From Diphasiastrum complanatum (taxonomy: Eukaryota > Streptophyta > Lycopodiopsida > Lycopodiales > Lycopodiaceae), in the NCBI GenBank assembly GCA_029204225.1, contig CM055107.1, forward strand, positions 3,977,079-4,041,078: a stretch of DNA of 64,000 bases, written 5' to 3'. Below are positions 34,601-47,414 of the stretch, piece after piece. Positions within the stretch are counted from its first letter, which is position 1, and each line of letters begins with the position of its first letter. The notes beneath the pieces were generated by a model. That model made no database searches, was not told the DNA's origin, and saw nothing but the letters and a program-made list of their open reading frames with translations. The position numbers were made by a program, and so were the translations under genes.

Positions 34601-35403
34601 CTTCAAGGCTCCTAGGTTCGAGCCCTACTTCCCGTGCTACAAACGACTTAGGAAGAGAAGGTGGATCTGATTTTGACAAAATTAGCAAGCCATCAAAATT
34701 CGTCGAGGCTATTTTTAGCATTTTTTTTCTCACTATGGGTGAGTTTCTGAGTGGATGTGTGAATTCTATCTCACTGCTTTTCATGTTGTGTGAGTTCTAT
34801 GTTTGGATTTTCTATGCTTTTCTTTACTAATTTTTGAAAATTGTCTGAACAAATTCGCACAGGAGTCAGATAATATCTGATTGGCCTGAAAAGATCCATT
34901 GCAGTACTGGCAAATTTGGATGAGGCAAAAATCACAGTTTTTGATGTATTTTGTCAAGATCTGATGAATTTTCACTATAATTATAGTGTTGACCTGATTT
35001 CTGATTGGACAAAACTCGCCTTAGTGATAGATGTATTCTGAATGAGGACTAGAAGGCTGGCAAATTTTATATGAGATTTTTTGATGCTAATTGTAGTTTC
35101 CTAGCACTGGATCCATTTTTCTAGAAAATTGGGTGATCTAATAGAGATAGAACTGGAAATTGATGTAGAGATCTAGAAAATGGGGATATGATCAAGATAG
35201 ATCTGAACTTGTTTGCTAGATCTAAAGTGAATGGAGGTCAGATCGAGATAGATCGTGAATTTGTTTTACTGATCACTAAAGTGCAAACAATGAGATTGGA
35301 TCTAGAAGGAAGAATTAGAAGAAAACAAATAAAATGAATATTACACACACAGAACGACAAGGGGACGGGTGCATGCATGCAAACACACAGAACACCAATA
35401 TGA
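34600..35403. other. No gene recognised
   Basis: AT-rich with recurring GATCTAGA/AGATCTG motifs (34950-35300). It may include the LTR or leader of the minus-strand Ty3 copy that begins at 35404, but no polypurine tract or LTR edge was found. Confidence 0.3.
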
Positions 35404-38400
35404 TCAGTACATTTCAAGATGAAAACAATGCTTGTGATATTGTGTGAGACGACTTCCATTGACCATAGAATTTAGGGGAATCCCTTCTAGTGTCTTAAGT
35501 TGGGCATACCCGGAAGAAAAGATTTGGTCGATCACATACGGCCCTTGTCTTGTGAACTTCAATTTTCCTTTGTGTGCCTTTGCTTGATAAAGGAGGACTT
35601 TATCCCCCTCTTTAAACTCTTTGAGTTTAATCAAGCAATCATGCCAATCTTTTTGTCTACACTTGTAAACCTGTTGCGCATGAACACTAATGGTACGGGT
35701 TTCACAAAGCTTTTCAAGATAAAATAGGCGATTGGCTAAGATTTGCTTGGAATCTAATTGCAGGTCATAATCCAGACGTAAGGATGGGATATAAAATTCA
35801 ACTGGCATAACTGCTTCTTGGCCATAAGTCAACTGGAATGGAGTAGATCTAGTAGATTTCTTGGGGGTGGTGCGATAAGCCCAAAGTGCGGCATGCAACT
35901 TTAGTTCCCAGTCAGACCTACCTACTGTCTTAGTGAGGATGTCACATAGGATCTTATTCGTTGACTCAGCTTGGCCATTACATCGTGGGTAATAGGGGGC
36001 ACTTTTCCTATGGACCACTAAGAAAGTGAATAATAAGTGTTCGATCACTGCATTTAAGAAATGTGTTTCCCTATCACTAACAATTTCTAATGGGCATCCA
36101 AAACGTACTATAGCCTACTCGTAAAGGAATTTAGCACTGGATTTTGCATCTGCAGCATTAACAACACAAGCTTCGGCCCACTTGGTGCAATAGTCGGTGG
36201 CTTATATAATATATCGAGATTGTGTGAATCTAGCAACCGGGCTAATCGATCTCACATAGTCGATTCCCCATTTGAAAAATGCTTGGTCTGACAATATGGG
36301 ATTTAATGGCATGAAATTCTTGAATTGGGGTTGTTTTGCACGTTGACATACATCACATGCCATTACAAATTTATGGGTATCCTTAAATAAGGTTGGCCAA
36401 CAATATTTTTTGCGATGTCGTCTCTGATGAGAAATGTCCACCGCCACTTCCTTCATAAATTAGAAAATGTTTCTCCCTCGATGAGACATCTACAAATAAT
36501 TCCATCTGTCCCTTTTTTATACAATTGTCCAGCAATGAGGGTGTAGGGAGTGGATTTATAAACCAGTGCTTGTTGAGCAGGTTTAGGTAGATTGGGATCA
36601 ATTTGGCCAGTAGTGAGGTATTCAGTGATTTCGCGGGCCCAAACTGGGGTGTAATCTACTTGAAACAAGATAGCATCAGAAAGGTCGTCATTAACACCTT
36701 CGGTTGGTTTGTTAGTGCTAGGGATTCATGAAAGATGATCAACTAAAAAATGTTGTGAACCCCTTCTAACAACAACTCAAAATTCAAATTCTTGAAGTAA
36801 TAATAACCAGCGTGCGATGCATCCAATTGTGCATGTCTTGTTCAAAAGATATAATAACGCCTGATGATCGGTGTAAAACGCAAAGGGTTTAAAAGATAAT
36901 GGCAAAAATTTTGAACTGCATATTCCATAGCAAGCGCTTCCCTCTCATTTCGGCTGGGATCAATTGTCGACTCAAGAATCGGATAGAATAATCCTTGGAA
37001 TCCTCACAAGGTTGCGTCAGAACAGTGCCTATGGCATATTTGGAAGAATCTGTGTGCACATGGAATTCCTTGGAATAATCTGGTCCTCGCAAAATGGGGA
37101 CACTGGCTAAGGCAGGTTTGAGGTCTTTAAACGCATGGCCATGTTCCTCTACCCATTTTGGATCTATGGTTAACTGGTACATCCATCATGCTGTTTTTGC
37201 AAAGTCGTGACAACGATAATAGTTTGCATGGCCCATAAAAACTAGGACCTCACGCACGGTTCTAGGGATGGGCATCTCTATAATGACTTTTACCTTTTCA
37301 GGATCAATAACAATTCCCTTCCGGAATATGATGTGTCCTAGGACAGCACCATGAGTAACCCAGATCTAGCATTTCTCAGGGTTTAGGGAGATACCATACC
37401 TCTGGCACTAAATGTATATCTTTTCAAGTATAGCTAAATGTCTAGATGCTTCAGAGTGGACTCCCAAATCATCTAAGTAGACTTTTAGCATGTCTCCTAT
37501 CAGGTCCGTAAAGGCTGCTTGCATGATGCGTTGGAAGGTCCTAGGAGCGTTACATAGTCCAAAGGGCATCACCTTCCAACAAAACGTCCCCCGTTCCATG
37601 GCAAAAGAGTTTTGTGTTGATCTTCAAGTGCGATTTCTATCATATTGTAACCGCTAAAGCCGTCTAAGAAGGAATAAGCCTCATCTCAAGCTATATTCTG
37701 TAATATGGCTTCTTCGAATGGAATAGGAAAATGGTCACATTTGGTGACAACATTAAGCTTCTTGAAGTCTACATAGATACAAAGTCCCATTTTCTTGGGT
37801 ACAATTACGATAGGTGACACCCATTCCATATGTTCGATCCCATAGATGAACCCGGCCTCCATTAGGCGTTGTAACTCTTCCTTGATCTTGGCTCGGTATA
37901 TGAAATTGCATCGATAGGGCCGACTAGCTACTGGGGTAGCATCAGGTCGTATGGTCCTTGAAGTATTGTGGTATATCGGAACCCTCTGGTGCATACAACA
38001 CTTTAGGTTTGATTTTCCTCGTAGACTTGGAAGTAGAGGGTTTGGTAGCGGATGGTGGAGATGCTATCCCAAAAGGGTCATTGTCATGTATCGATGTCCA
38101 ATCCTTGGGTGGTTCCATTACGATAGGACGTTTCATTTTCTCTTTCATAGCTAGCTTGCGTTTCAAAGCGTCAACAGAAAATGATGGTTGGACTTTTTGC
38201 AGATGGGGTCTAACGTCAGGTATGTCATGTAGGAGAGACTCATCTATTGCACGAAAAGGGTCTCAATCTCATGGATATCCCATTCGACAGTAGGCTTTTT
38301 AACACGGTAAGTCTTAATTGGCTCGGTCTTTACCTTGCTTACTATTGCCAATGGTGATAACGGCCTAGGAGATTCCAGAATAAGACGTTGTGGAAGTGCT

Positions 38401-38490
38401 CCCATATATTCTAAAATTGCCATGTCAAAAATTTTCTTCAAGTCATGGGATGGATGGGATTGTAAAATGCTTTCATCATCTACATACAAC
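35404..38490 (-). pseudogene. Ty3/gypsy pol, non-chromovirus type (RT, RNase H, integrase)
   Basis: Read from 38490 down: a linker region; RT start with GFIYGIEHMEWVSPIVIVPKK (37994-37686); RT palm with MPFGLCNAPRTFQRIMQ and YLDD (37599-37408; YLDD is the catalytic pair); RNase H with HVHTDSSKYAIGTVLTQ (37182-36889); integrase with CDVCQRAKQPQFKNFMPL and a WGIDYVRSI first-Asp block (36456-36202); then PRCNGQAESTNKILC (Glu block), AALWAYRTTPKKSTRSTPFQL and a C-terminal GPYVIDQI ending near NGSRLTQY (36048-35404). Frames are split by stops and shifts. There is no gag or chromodomain. It is a relative of the copy at 43752-49454, but diverged. Confidence 0.88.
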
Positions 38491-39909
38491 GAAACTGATT
38501 CATTAGTCGGTAGCCAAGCAACATTCAGAAACTCATCATTGTGCGAAAGAATTTTGATAGATTCAGTGTCAAGGAATCACAGAAATCCTAATGACAAAGT
38601 TTGGGCAATTTACGGGCAATTAACGAAATGTGCGGGCCAAGTGGTTACCCAACAGACCAAAAACCCAAAAAAATGAGCAGTAGGCGCACGACCCTTGAAA
38701 AAATGAAGGAAGGCCAAAAACGAAGGTTTCCAAAGAAAAATGAAGGCCGCATACTTAAAATAGGGGTTGAAAAAGGGCCTCACCCAAAATTTGGATAATA
38801 GATACCAATGGTTAGAATAGTGTTATCCAAACAATAGAGTCTGATTCTCTCGATAGGAGATCATATACCATAGTTACGAAGATGTTAGTTACGAGACTAA
38901 TCTAGTGTGATTTTGCCATTCTTGGCATTCAACTAACCCAACCTTGCTATCATGGAGGGTTTGTACTTATTAGGGATACAGTTTCTCTCGTGGATGTGGG
39001 GGTTACTGGTGGACCCACCCAATAAAGAAGTGCATCTTCCTACCCAAACGCCATCGATTGAGCCCTTAGGATCCATTGGCAACCGGATTGGATTTAATCG
39101 CAACATCTTTGAACAATTTCGTGTTTTTATACCTGCAAAAACCCACCTGTGACCTAAATGGTAAATGCTCCCAATTCCATCAGATGTAAGGCAATGCCCA
39201 CTTTCGGACCCATGCATGGAGGGATATGCAAATGCAAATCTCAGGATTGGAGATAGGATGATATGGATGCAAGTCAACAGTATTGTGTCTAACACCGTGT
39301 CATTGATGTGTGTGTGAATGCATACACGATGAGGCTTTAGTGCCCCAACTCTGAAACCAGTCCAGACCGGTGATTACCAACCTTTTTTTTTTTTTAGACA
39401 TTCAACTTATGTTCTCTAAGAATCAATTCGACGGGGAATAACCACTTCTCCTCTCTGTACTGACTCTTCTCTCAAGCCCTATATTCTGACAGTAGTCCAT
39501 GTAGGAGAACTTACTGTCCTAAGATCCAATACACAAGATGGTAGGAAGTACTGGTTTTTTGCTAGTCTATGGAATCAATTAGGAAAATCGTCCTCACCTC
39601 TTATGGATGTGCGAGGCGTCACTCGTCCTCACAAATTGGTTCAAGATCTGATAGAGATGGTTGATGTCCTCTTCTTTTCTCTCTCTGTTCTTCCACTTTT
39701 CTCTCAGTCTTTGTTTCTTTTCTTTTTTTTGTTTTTTTTGTTTTTTTTTTGTTTTTTTTGTTTTTTTTTTGTTTTTACGTCTTTCTTACTTTTTCTGTCT
39801 TAGTAGGGATCTTATGAAAGATAGTTTCCAGTCAGTGGAGGTGGAGAAGAATCTTCTTAGTTATCTGATATCAGAAAATTCTGCTTAAAAAAACACTTAA
39901 AACTAAACC
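38491..39909. other. Possible LTR and low-complexity DNA
   Basis: A segment 38820-39292 begins TGTTATCC and ends CTAACA, so in either orientation it has TG...CA ends; being next to the 5' side of the minus-strand pol it could be an LTR, but no partner exists to confirm it. At 39719-39776 there is a T-rich stretch with G every 8-10 bases. No gene. Confidence 0.3.
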
Positions 39910-40150
39910 AAGTGGCTATGTGCCCAGGATGCTTTTGGCTCTATATAATGGGTCCAAACTACCTACTCCACATCATGGTTGTAGATTCATTGCCAAGCTC
40001 TCACTCTATATTCATGCTTCTTGTTCCTTGGCTTGGGGTTGAGGCTTCTAGAGATTGATTGGATGCTTCTATTTGGTTGGGTGGTTTCTCCATAGTGTGT
40101 TATCCATTGTGTTTGTGATTTGTAAGCAAGATCTAAGGAGCTTCCCTTAG

Positions 40151-40163
40151 TGGTATCAGAGCC
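40151..40163 (+). other. Primer-binding site (tRNA-iMet type)
   Basis: TGGTATCAGAGCC lies 1 base after the 5' LTR end, an exact match to the usual initiator tRNA-Met site of plant LTR retrotransposons. Confidence 0.92.
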
Positions 40164-41655
40164 AAGGCTTACAGGCTTGGAGAGGTGGTGCTCTTCATTG
40201 GAGCTTGGTCGTAATCAACTAGTATTTTCATCCAAGGAGAGGAGCAAGAAAGCAAGTTGGTGGATCTTCCTAATTTCAATTTGCATGATCCATATATGTC
40301 TCAAATTCATTGTGGTTTATGGTGAATTGTGCTAGGAAATCAATTTTGGTTGTCTTTTTGGAGTTTTAGCATGTGTAGCTCAAAACTAGTTATGGATCTG
40401 AAATTTCCAGCAAGTTAATTTACTTTGAAGTAGTTGAAATTCAGGTTGCATGTTGGATCTTCCCATGTATTTGGATTCTAGGCTCTTTTGTGGCCAAATT
40501 TAGCTTGTTTTCCAAGATTTTGGCACAAAAGTGATGGTAGAATTCAAAATCCAGCAAGTTCAGATCAATTGGTTGGTTATAACTCTGTATATTTGATTGC
40601 ATGTGGGTTAGAAAAATGTTCTTACCATTAAATTCCAATTGTGCATGGTGAAAAAAATCTAGAAAAGGCCAAAGTCCATGATTTTTGCTTGTTTTTTTTC
40701 ATGAAATTGGATGGTAGGAGGTTGTAGAACATCAATTGAAACTGGGAAATAATGAATCATAGTCTTTTGAAGCTGTTTTAAAAGTTAGAGCCAAGAATTC
40801 CAGCAATATGGTTTGTAGGAAGTCAAAAAGTGTCAAAAATTGACCAATTTCGGTGATTTTTGGGGGGGTGGATTTCTCTAGATCCATAAGGAGATCATTC
40901 TGGAATTTTAGTATGATTTGTATTTCTTTTTACCTTCTCAGCAAGCTTTCAGACCTGTAAATTGGTGGGTAGAGGCCTATGTTTCAATTCCATCAAGTTT
41001 GTTTCTAAAAATCAAGAATTCATGGTTCTCAACCCATACTGCTTTATAGGATCTATATGAAGGCTTCATGGAATTCTTAAACACCATTTAAGACTGTTTG
41101 GATCATCACCTTTAGGCTTGGTTGAGTGTTTGCAAGTATTTAGGCTGATAGGCCTTTAAAAAGTGCTCCCTCAGACAGGTTTCTTGGATGTTCTGAACTC
41201 ACACGTGTGAATCCTAGGTGGCACGCTGACATGGCAAGTGTCTTGTTCACTAGGTCTCCCTCTGTACTGAGCTTTACAGCACCCAATTTGGTGTCCTGTA
41301 GCCAAAGATATGATCATCTGAAGTTTTGCAATTTTGTGAGCAAAATTGGTAGAATTTTGAATTGTTCTAATTACATGCATGACAATTTCCTATTTTGAGG
41401 TACAGTACTTGCATGGAATGTCTGCATGTTGATTCTCTGAGTGATTCTGGCATGTATGAGATGTTTAGATCTATTTTGAGTGGTTATACGCATGTACTCT
41501 GACTGATAGATACAAAACTGAATAGATGACAATGTCCGTAGAACTTGATTTTACGTAAAATTCCGTAATTGTAAAAAATCAGTTTATTGCATGCCTGATG
41601 GACATTAAAGTAGTGAGATTAAGAACCTTTCAAGATTGTACGTAGAATTGGTTCT
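40164..41655 (+). other. Non-coding internal region of the chromovirus derivative
   Basis: No gag or pol motif in any frame; AT-rich leader-like DNA between the primer-binding site and the residual pol end. Confidence 0.6.
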
Positions 41656-41958
41656 TTGGCATATGAACTCAATCTTCAAGGAAAATTGACTGCACACCCA
41701 GTATTGCATGTCAGTCGTTTGAAACTAAGTTTACATGATGGTGATACAGTTGGATCGGATGAGGATTTATCCCATTTGGAAGATTTATTGCTTAGTGTAC
41801 TTTTGGAACCTAAGAAAGTGCTCAGAACCAGAGATAAACAGTTGAGAAATCTTTCTATCTCTGAGTGCTTAATTTGGTGGAAGGGTCAAACTGAGGATGA
41901 TGATTCATGGGAGAGAGTTGATAGCATAAAGAAGAATTTACCGAATTTTAGTTTCTAA
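41650..41958 (+). pseudogene. Chromovirus integrase C-terminus and chromodomain-like end
   Basis: The frame reads AYELNLQGKLTAHPVLHVSR, LKLSLHDGDTV, then EPKKVLRTRDKQLRN and WWKGQTEDDDSWERV. It corresponds to the HxVFHVSxLK region and the chromodomain-like tail of the nested chromovirus (28790-29000). It is open to a stop at 41956 and followed at once by AAGGAGAGAAGAA, the polypurine tract (41984-41996). Only this 3' tail of pol remains. Confidence 0.85.
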
Positions 41959-41996
41959 GGATAGAAAGAGTTTAAGGAGAGAAGAATGTTATGTCC

Positions 41997-42508
41997 ATGA
42001 CCAGTAGATAGGATACAGTATACTCTTAGTCTTGGATACACGACGGTACTCCAGTGAAACAAGCTGTTAGTTATGCCACGTCATATTGGACATGACTGGA
42101 AAGTAACTAATATTCTTGTGAGGTCCAGAACACACTAAATGGAGTTTAGACAAGGTATGAGATAGTGTATGCATGTGTAGAGTTATCAATAGCAATCCTA
42201 TGAATAGTTGGTCCATGCATAGGACTCTATTCTAGGTGAATCTATGTATAGAAAACTTAGGGCTATGCATGGCTATGTGCCTAGGATGCTTTTGGCTCTA
42301 TATAATGGGTCCAAACTTGCCCTACTCCACATCATGGTTGTAGATTCATTACTAGGCTTTCACTCTATATTCATGCTTCTTGTTCCTTGGCTTGGGGGTG
42401 AGGCTTTTAGAGATTGATTGGATGCTTCTATTTGGTTGGGTGGTTTCTCCATAGTGTGTTATCCATTGTGTTTGTGATTTGTAAGCAGGATCTAAGGAGA
42501 TTCCCTTA
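41997..42508 (+). repeat. 3' LTR of the chromovirus derivative
   Basis: Starts TGTTATGTCCATGACC after the polypurine tract and ends CCCTTA, where the 5' LTR also ends. The shared part runs from TGGCTATGTGCC (42269) to the end. Confidence 0.85.
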
Positions 42509-43445
<937 letters not shown>

Positions 43446-43751
43446 ACATAAAATGAGAGAGAATTTGAAGTAGATTAGAATAATTTGCTTATAATAATGG
43501 TTCAATTGTGTAATATAGTGTTATTTTTTAATTGCTTGTGCATGTGACAAAGATATTCAAAAAAAAGAAAAGAGAGCAAGCGTTGAAAGAGTGAGCAATT
43601 GCACGCTTGCACTTAAGCTTCGAGTGAGTTTACTGGTGAGTTTGTGTTGTTTCAATTTTTTATTATTCGAATACCTTATCTAACATAGTAAGAAATCAAA
43701 TGTAATTCAGCGCTTTCATTTTGTTCAAAGCAATGTCTGTAGCGTCCTTGT
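43446..43751. other. Spacer, no gene
   Basis: AT-rich; the 3' side of the minus-strand Ty3 element is lost here, since integrase stops before its C-terminus. Confidence 0.35.
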
Positions 43752-44741
43752 TCACATGTCATGCATAGATTCGTTCCCAAGGGAATAGTGCTTCCCTTGC
43801 GAAGTTAATCGTTGCACTGTGGCAATGCGAAGAGATGGAACAAGAAATTCCACTGGCATGACTGCATCTTGGCCATACACCAGTTGGAATGGAGTTTGCT
43901 CGGTGTTGCCTTTGTATGCAGTTCTGAAAGCCCACAGAGTAGCGTGTAGCTTGTGCTCCCAATCTGATCTGCTTGCTTTTACTGTCTTTGTGAAAATGCC
44001 ACACAGAATCTTATTAGAAGATTCGGCTTGGCCATTGCCTCTTGGGTTGTAAGGTGTGCTGAAACGATGGATCACAAAGAACTCTTCTAATAAGACCTTG
44101 ATGGTCTCGTTGACAAAGTGAGTTCCCCGATCGCTAACTATCTCCACTGGGCATTTGAAGCGTACAATGATATTTTTGTAAAGGAACTTCGCGGTGGACC
44201 TAGCATCTGCTACACGCACTGCTTTGGCTTCAACTCACTTTGTGAGATAATCTGTAGCCACGATAATATATCGGGCTTGGGTACTGTGAGCGGCTGGGTG
44301 AATAGGGCCGATGTAATCAAGTCCCCACTTCTCAAATGGTGCTTGAGCCAATACAGGATGTAACGGCTCATAATCTGCCTTCGTTGGTCTACGCGCTCTC
44401 TGACATACATCACATTGCTTGATATATACCTCAGTATCCTTGTGCATTGTTGGCCACCAACAGCCAGATTGTAGAATCTTGCGTACTGTTACATCTGCCG
44501 CGAAGTGTCCGCCTCCCATTGCTTCATGCAAGAGAGACATGATCTGACTTGTCTCATGGGGCAGAATACAACGACGAATGATATTATCTGCCCCTCTTCG
44601 ATATAGTTGGCCGGCAATCAACTGATATGGACGAGCTTTAAGTACAAGTTTCTGTTGTTGCGCCTTGGATAGTGACCGATCTGGTTGGTCGTTCATCAAA
44701 TAATCAACTATGTCTGTGGCCCAATCGGGTACATCATCCAC
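43752..44741 (-). pseudogene. Ty3/gypsy integrase, non-chromovirus
   Basis: Begins YRRGADNIIRRCILPHE, then HEAMGGGHFAADVTVRKIL and KQCDVCQRARRPTKADYEPL (H2C2 zinc region), the core WGLDYIGPIHPAAHSTQARY and VATDYLTK (first Asp), a stop near 44236, then FKCPVEIVSDRGTHF (second Asp), NGQAESSNKILCGIF (Glu) and ATLWAFRTAYKGNTEQTPFQ. It ends in divergent sequence at about 43760 without the C-terminal region. All three catalytic residues are kept; one stop and the truncation disable it. It continues from RNase H upstream on the same strand. Confidence 0.9.
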
Positions 44742-44788
44742 GTAAAATAAAGCAGCATCCGGTAACTCATCATCAGGCTGGGGATCTT

Positions 44789-46380
44789 CTATGTCGGTTT
44801 GATTCTTGATACATGATTCGCCATATAATGTTGCTTGCCTTTGCGTACCACCATTCGAAAATCAAACTCGAGCAACAAGAGTAACCATCTAGTGATTCTC
44901 CCTGTGTTGCAGGTTCTATTGACTAGGTAGAGCAAAGGTTGATGATCAGTGTAGAATGCAAAATGAGTGGCCATAAGATAATGGCGAAACTTCTTGACCG
45001 CAAATATCATTGCCAAGGCTTCTCGCTCAGTCGTTGAATAGTTGATTTCAGCATCGTTGAGTTGTCGACTAGCGAAGCGAATAGGAAAGTCTTTCTTGTA
45101 CTCGTCTGACTGGGTCAATACTGCTCCTATAGCATACTTTGATGCGTCAGTATGCACATGAAACTCAATTGTCCAATTGGGAGGCCGTAAGATTGGTGCA
45201 GATATAAGTGCTTCCTTCAGCTTTTGGAAAGCCAATGTGGATCAATTGTCAACTTGTAGATAGGACGTGCCAAATCTGCAAAGAATAGAATGAAGATTCG
45301 GTAGTAATTGGCATGTCCCATAAATACATAGACTCCACGAATCGTTCCAGGGGGTGAAAGATCCATGATAATACGTATCTTAGACAAATCAGTGGCGATC
45401 CCATGTCTAGATACAATATGGCCTAGGATAAGACCATGTGTGATCCAAAATTGGCATTTCTCGGGGTTCAATGATATTTGAAATTTGCGGCATTGTATAA
45501 GCACTCTTTTCAACTGAGATAAGTGTTCATCATTAAATCCGTGCACACAAAGATCATCAAGGAAGATCTCTAGGAATTTCTGTAAATAGTCTTTGAATGC
45601 CTTTTGCATGATGCGTTGAAAAGAGCTAGGGGCATTACAAAGACCGAATGGCATGACCTTGTAGGCATATGTACCCCATTTAGTAGCAAATGCAGTCTTG
45701 TGTTGATCCTTCGGTGCAATCTTCACTTGGTTGTAGCCACTGAAGCCATCCAAAAAACTGTAGGCTTTCGCTCCAGCTACTCAATCCAAGACGCTTTCTG
45801 TGAACGGTAAGGGAAAGTGATCCTTCCGTGTCACAGCGTTAGGTGCCTTCAGATTGACACAAATCCGCATTTTGCCATTCTTCTTGGGAACAATGACTAT
45901 GGGTGACACCCAATTTGTGTGCTCGATTTCATAAATGAAATCGACATCGAGCAACTTCTGCAACTCTTGCTTGATTAGCTTGGTGTAGTTCGGGTTGCAG
46001 CGGTAATATCGGCTCACCTTTGGCGTTGCTCCTTCGACCAAAAGTATGGTGTGCTGGACTACAGACGATGGAATTCCTTTTCAATCTTTGTAAGACCACG
46101 CAAAGTAGTCTTTATACTCCATCAGTAACTTCTGCAGTTGGGTGAATTGTGAGGGCGTGAGTTGTATTCCCACATGAACAATTTTGTCTTCATCTCCTGG
46201 CTCTGCTAGATTCATCGGTTGAGTGCGAGCCGGTCCCTCGTAGACTTGTTCTTCTTTTTTTTTATTTGCATCAGGTTCCCGTTGCGCTTTTGGCATCATG
46301 ATCACCACGTCGTCCAAGGTATAGCTCTTGAAGTTTTCTGGCACATGATGGACTGGTGCCTTACTCGTTTCTTCCTTCAA
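44789..46380 (-). pseudogene. Ty3/gypsy reverse transcriptase and RNase H
   Basis: From 46380: a linker (LTPSQFTQLQKLLMEYKDYFAW); TGA at about 46078; RT fingers FIYEIEHTNWVSPIVIVPKK (46041-45781); TGA at 45778-45780 replacing the Arg codon seen in the homologue near 52130; palm DGFSGYNQVKIAPKDQHKTA, MPFGLCNAPSSFQRIMQ and FLDD (catalytic Asp pair); thumb; then RNase H HVHTDASKYAIGAVLTQ and TDHQPLLYL (45235-44789). Only a few point lesions, so it is a fairly young copy. Confidence 0.92.
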
Positions 46381-47414
46381 AAGGTCTTAGCACGATTGCT
46401 GAGTGATATCTTGTGCATTGCTTCTGACATTCCTGAAGCTGATGTCGAAGCTTGGTCGGATGACCCTTGAGCATGCGATTCAGCAACTTTCTTTTTGCCT
46501 TGTATATTGTTGTTGGTTGTTGCTGCTTCTTTGCTCGTTATCTTCTGTTGAGGTTCTTTAACATTCGCCACATGGTTTCGAATGTCTTCATCCATTGTTG
46601 CTATAGCCTCTTCGGGTAAATCGCTCCACTTGATCACCTGATTGTATCTTTGATTTTGTTGATTTTTCTTTGGTATAGGTGCTTTTGGTGGTGGCATCTT
46701 GGAGACTTTAGCATGTTGAGATTTCTGAGGCAGTTGAGCTAGTATTCGTTGATCTCCATAACACGTAGAATCCATGTGGTATAGGATCTGCTCATATGTC
46801 AGCTCAGCTTCCTCGTCATAGGACAATGCATGTTGCCAAGGAACTAAATCATCTTCAACAAGTTCCGGTGACAGCCATGCTACGTTTATCATGTTCACCC
46901 CATATGAGATAGGCGTGTCAAGGGTGAATCTTGTCGGTGGTAATTCGCTGGGTTCTGAATCTGAATCTGGATCTGGATGATATGTATGCCCAGCCATACA
47001 GTCAATAGTTGCCAATGCATCCGTCCACAACATGGTATCTGTTTGTGAATCATAATGAGCACCCATTGAAGCTTTCGGATGATCAATGCTATGGTCCGTT
47101 GTGGAAGAAGTGTCATCAGCTTTGGGTGGTACAGAATTCACCGCCCATGTGGAGGGATCCACCTTTACTGCCCGCTCTCTGTTCTCAAATGTGATTTTGC
47201 CGGTCTCTCAATCATGAACTACTTGTGCAATTCGTAACCAAGGTCGTCCCAACAAAACTCGATAGGCAGTGGGTGTTTCAGGAATGTCCATCACCACAAA
47301 TGTGATGACAAATTGTACCCTTGCTATCTTGATTGGAATGTCTTCTACAATTCCCTTTGGCCGCACACATGATTGATCAACCAGTTTGATGGCGAACTTG
47401 GCAGCTTTTAGGCC
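46377..47414 (-). pseudogene. Ty3/gypsy protease to RT linker region
   Basis: Downstream of the protease active site. The frame continues with a VLLGRPWLR-like block near 47230-47250 (usual in retropepsins), then an acidic, Pro/Thr-rich linker (47162-46377) with a LPPTRFTLDTPISYG stretch. There is a stop near 47205 and a frameshift at 46378-46380. No other domain recognised. Confidence 0.75.

Larger units (their letters stand above)
39910..42508 (+). mobile_element. Internally deleted chromovirus derivative
   Basis: A 5'-truncated LTR (39910-40149) and a complete LTR (41997-42508) share about 240 bp of highly similar sequence. Between them are an exact primer-binding site, about 1.5 kb of non-coding leader, only the last ~100 codons of pol, and a polypurine tract. 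With gag, protease, RT, RNase H and most of integrase missing, it could move only with help. Confidence 0.85.

Noticed and set aside
34600-34640. GGTTCGAGCCC, a possible tRNA B box or SINE
   Set aside because: A T-arm-like stem is imperfect and no A box or cloverleaf fits upstream.
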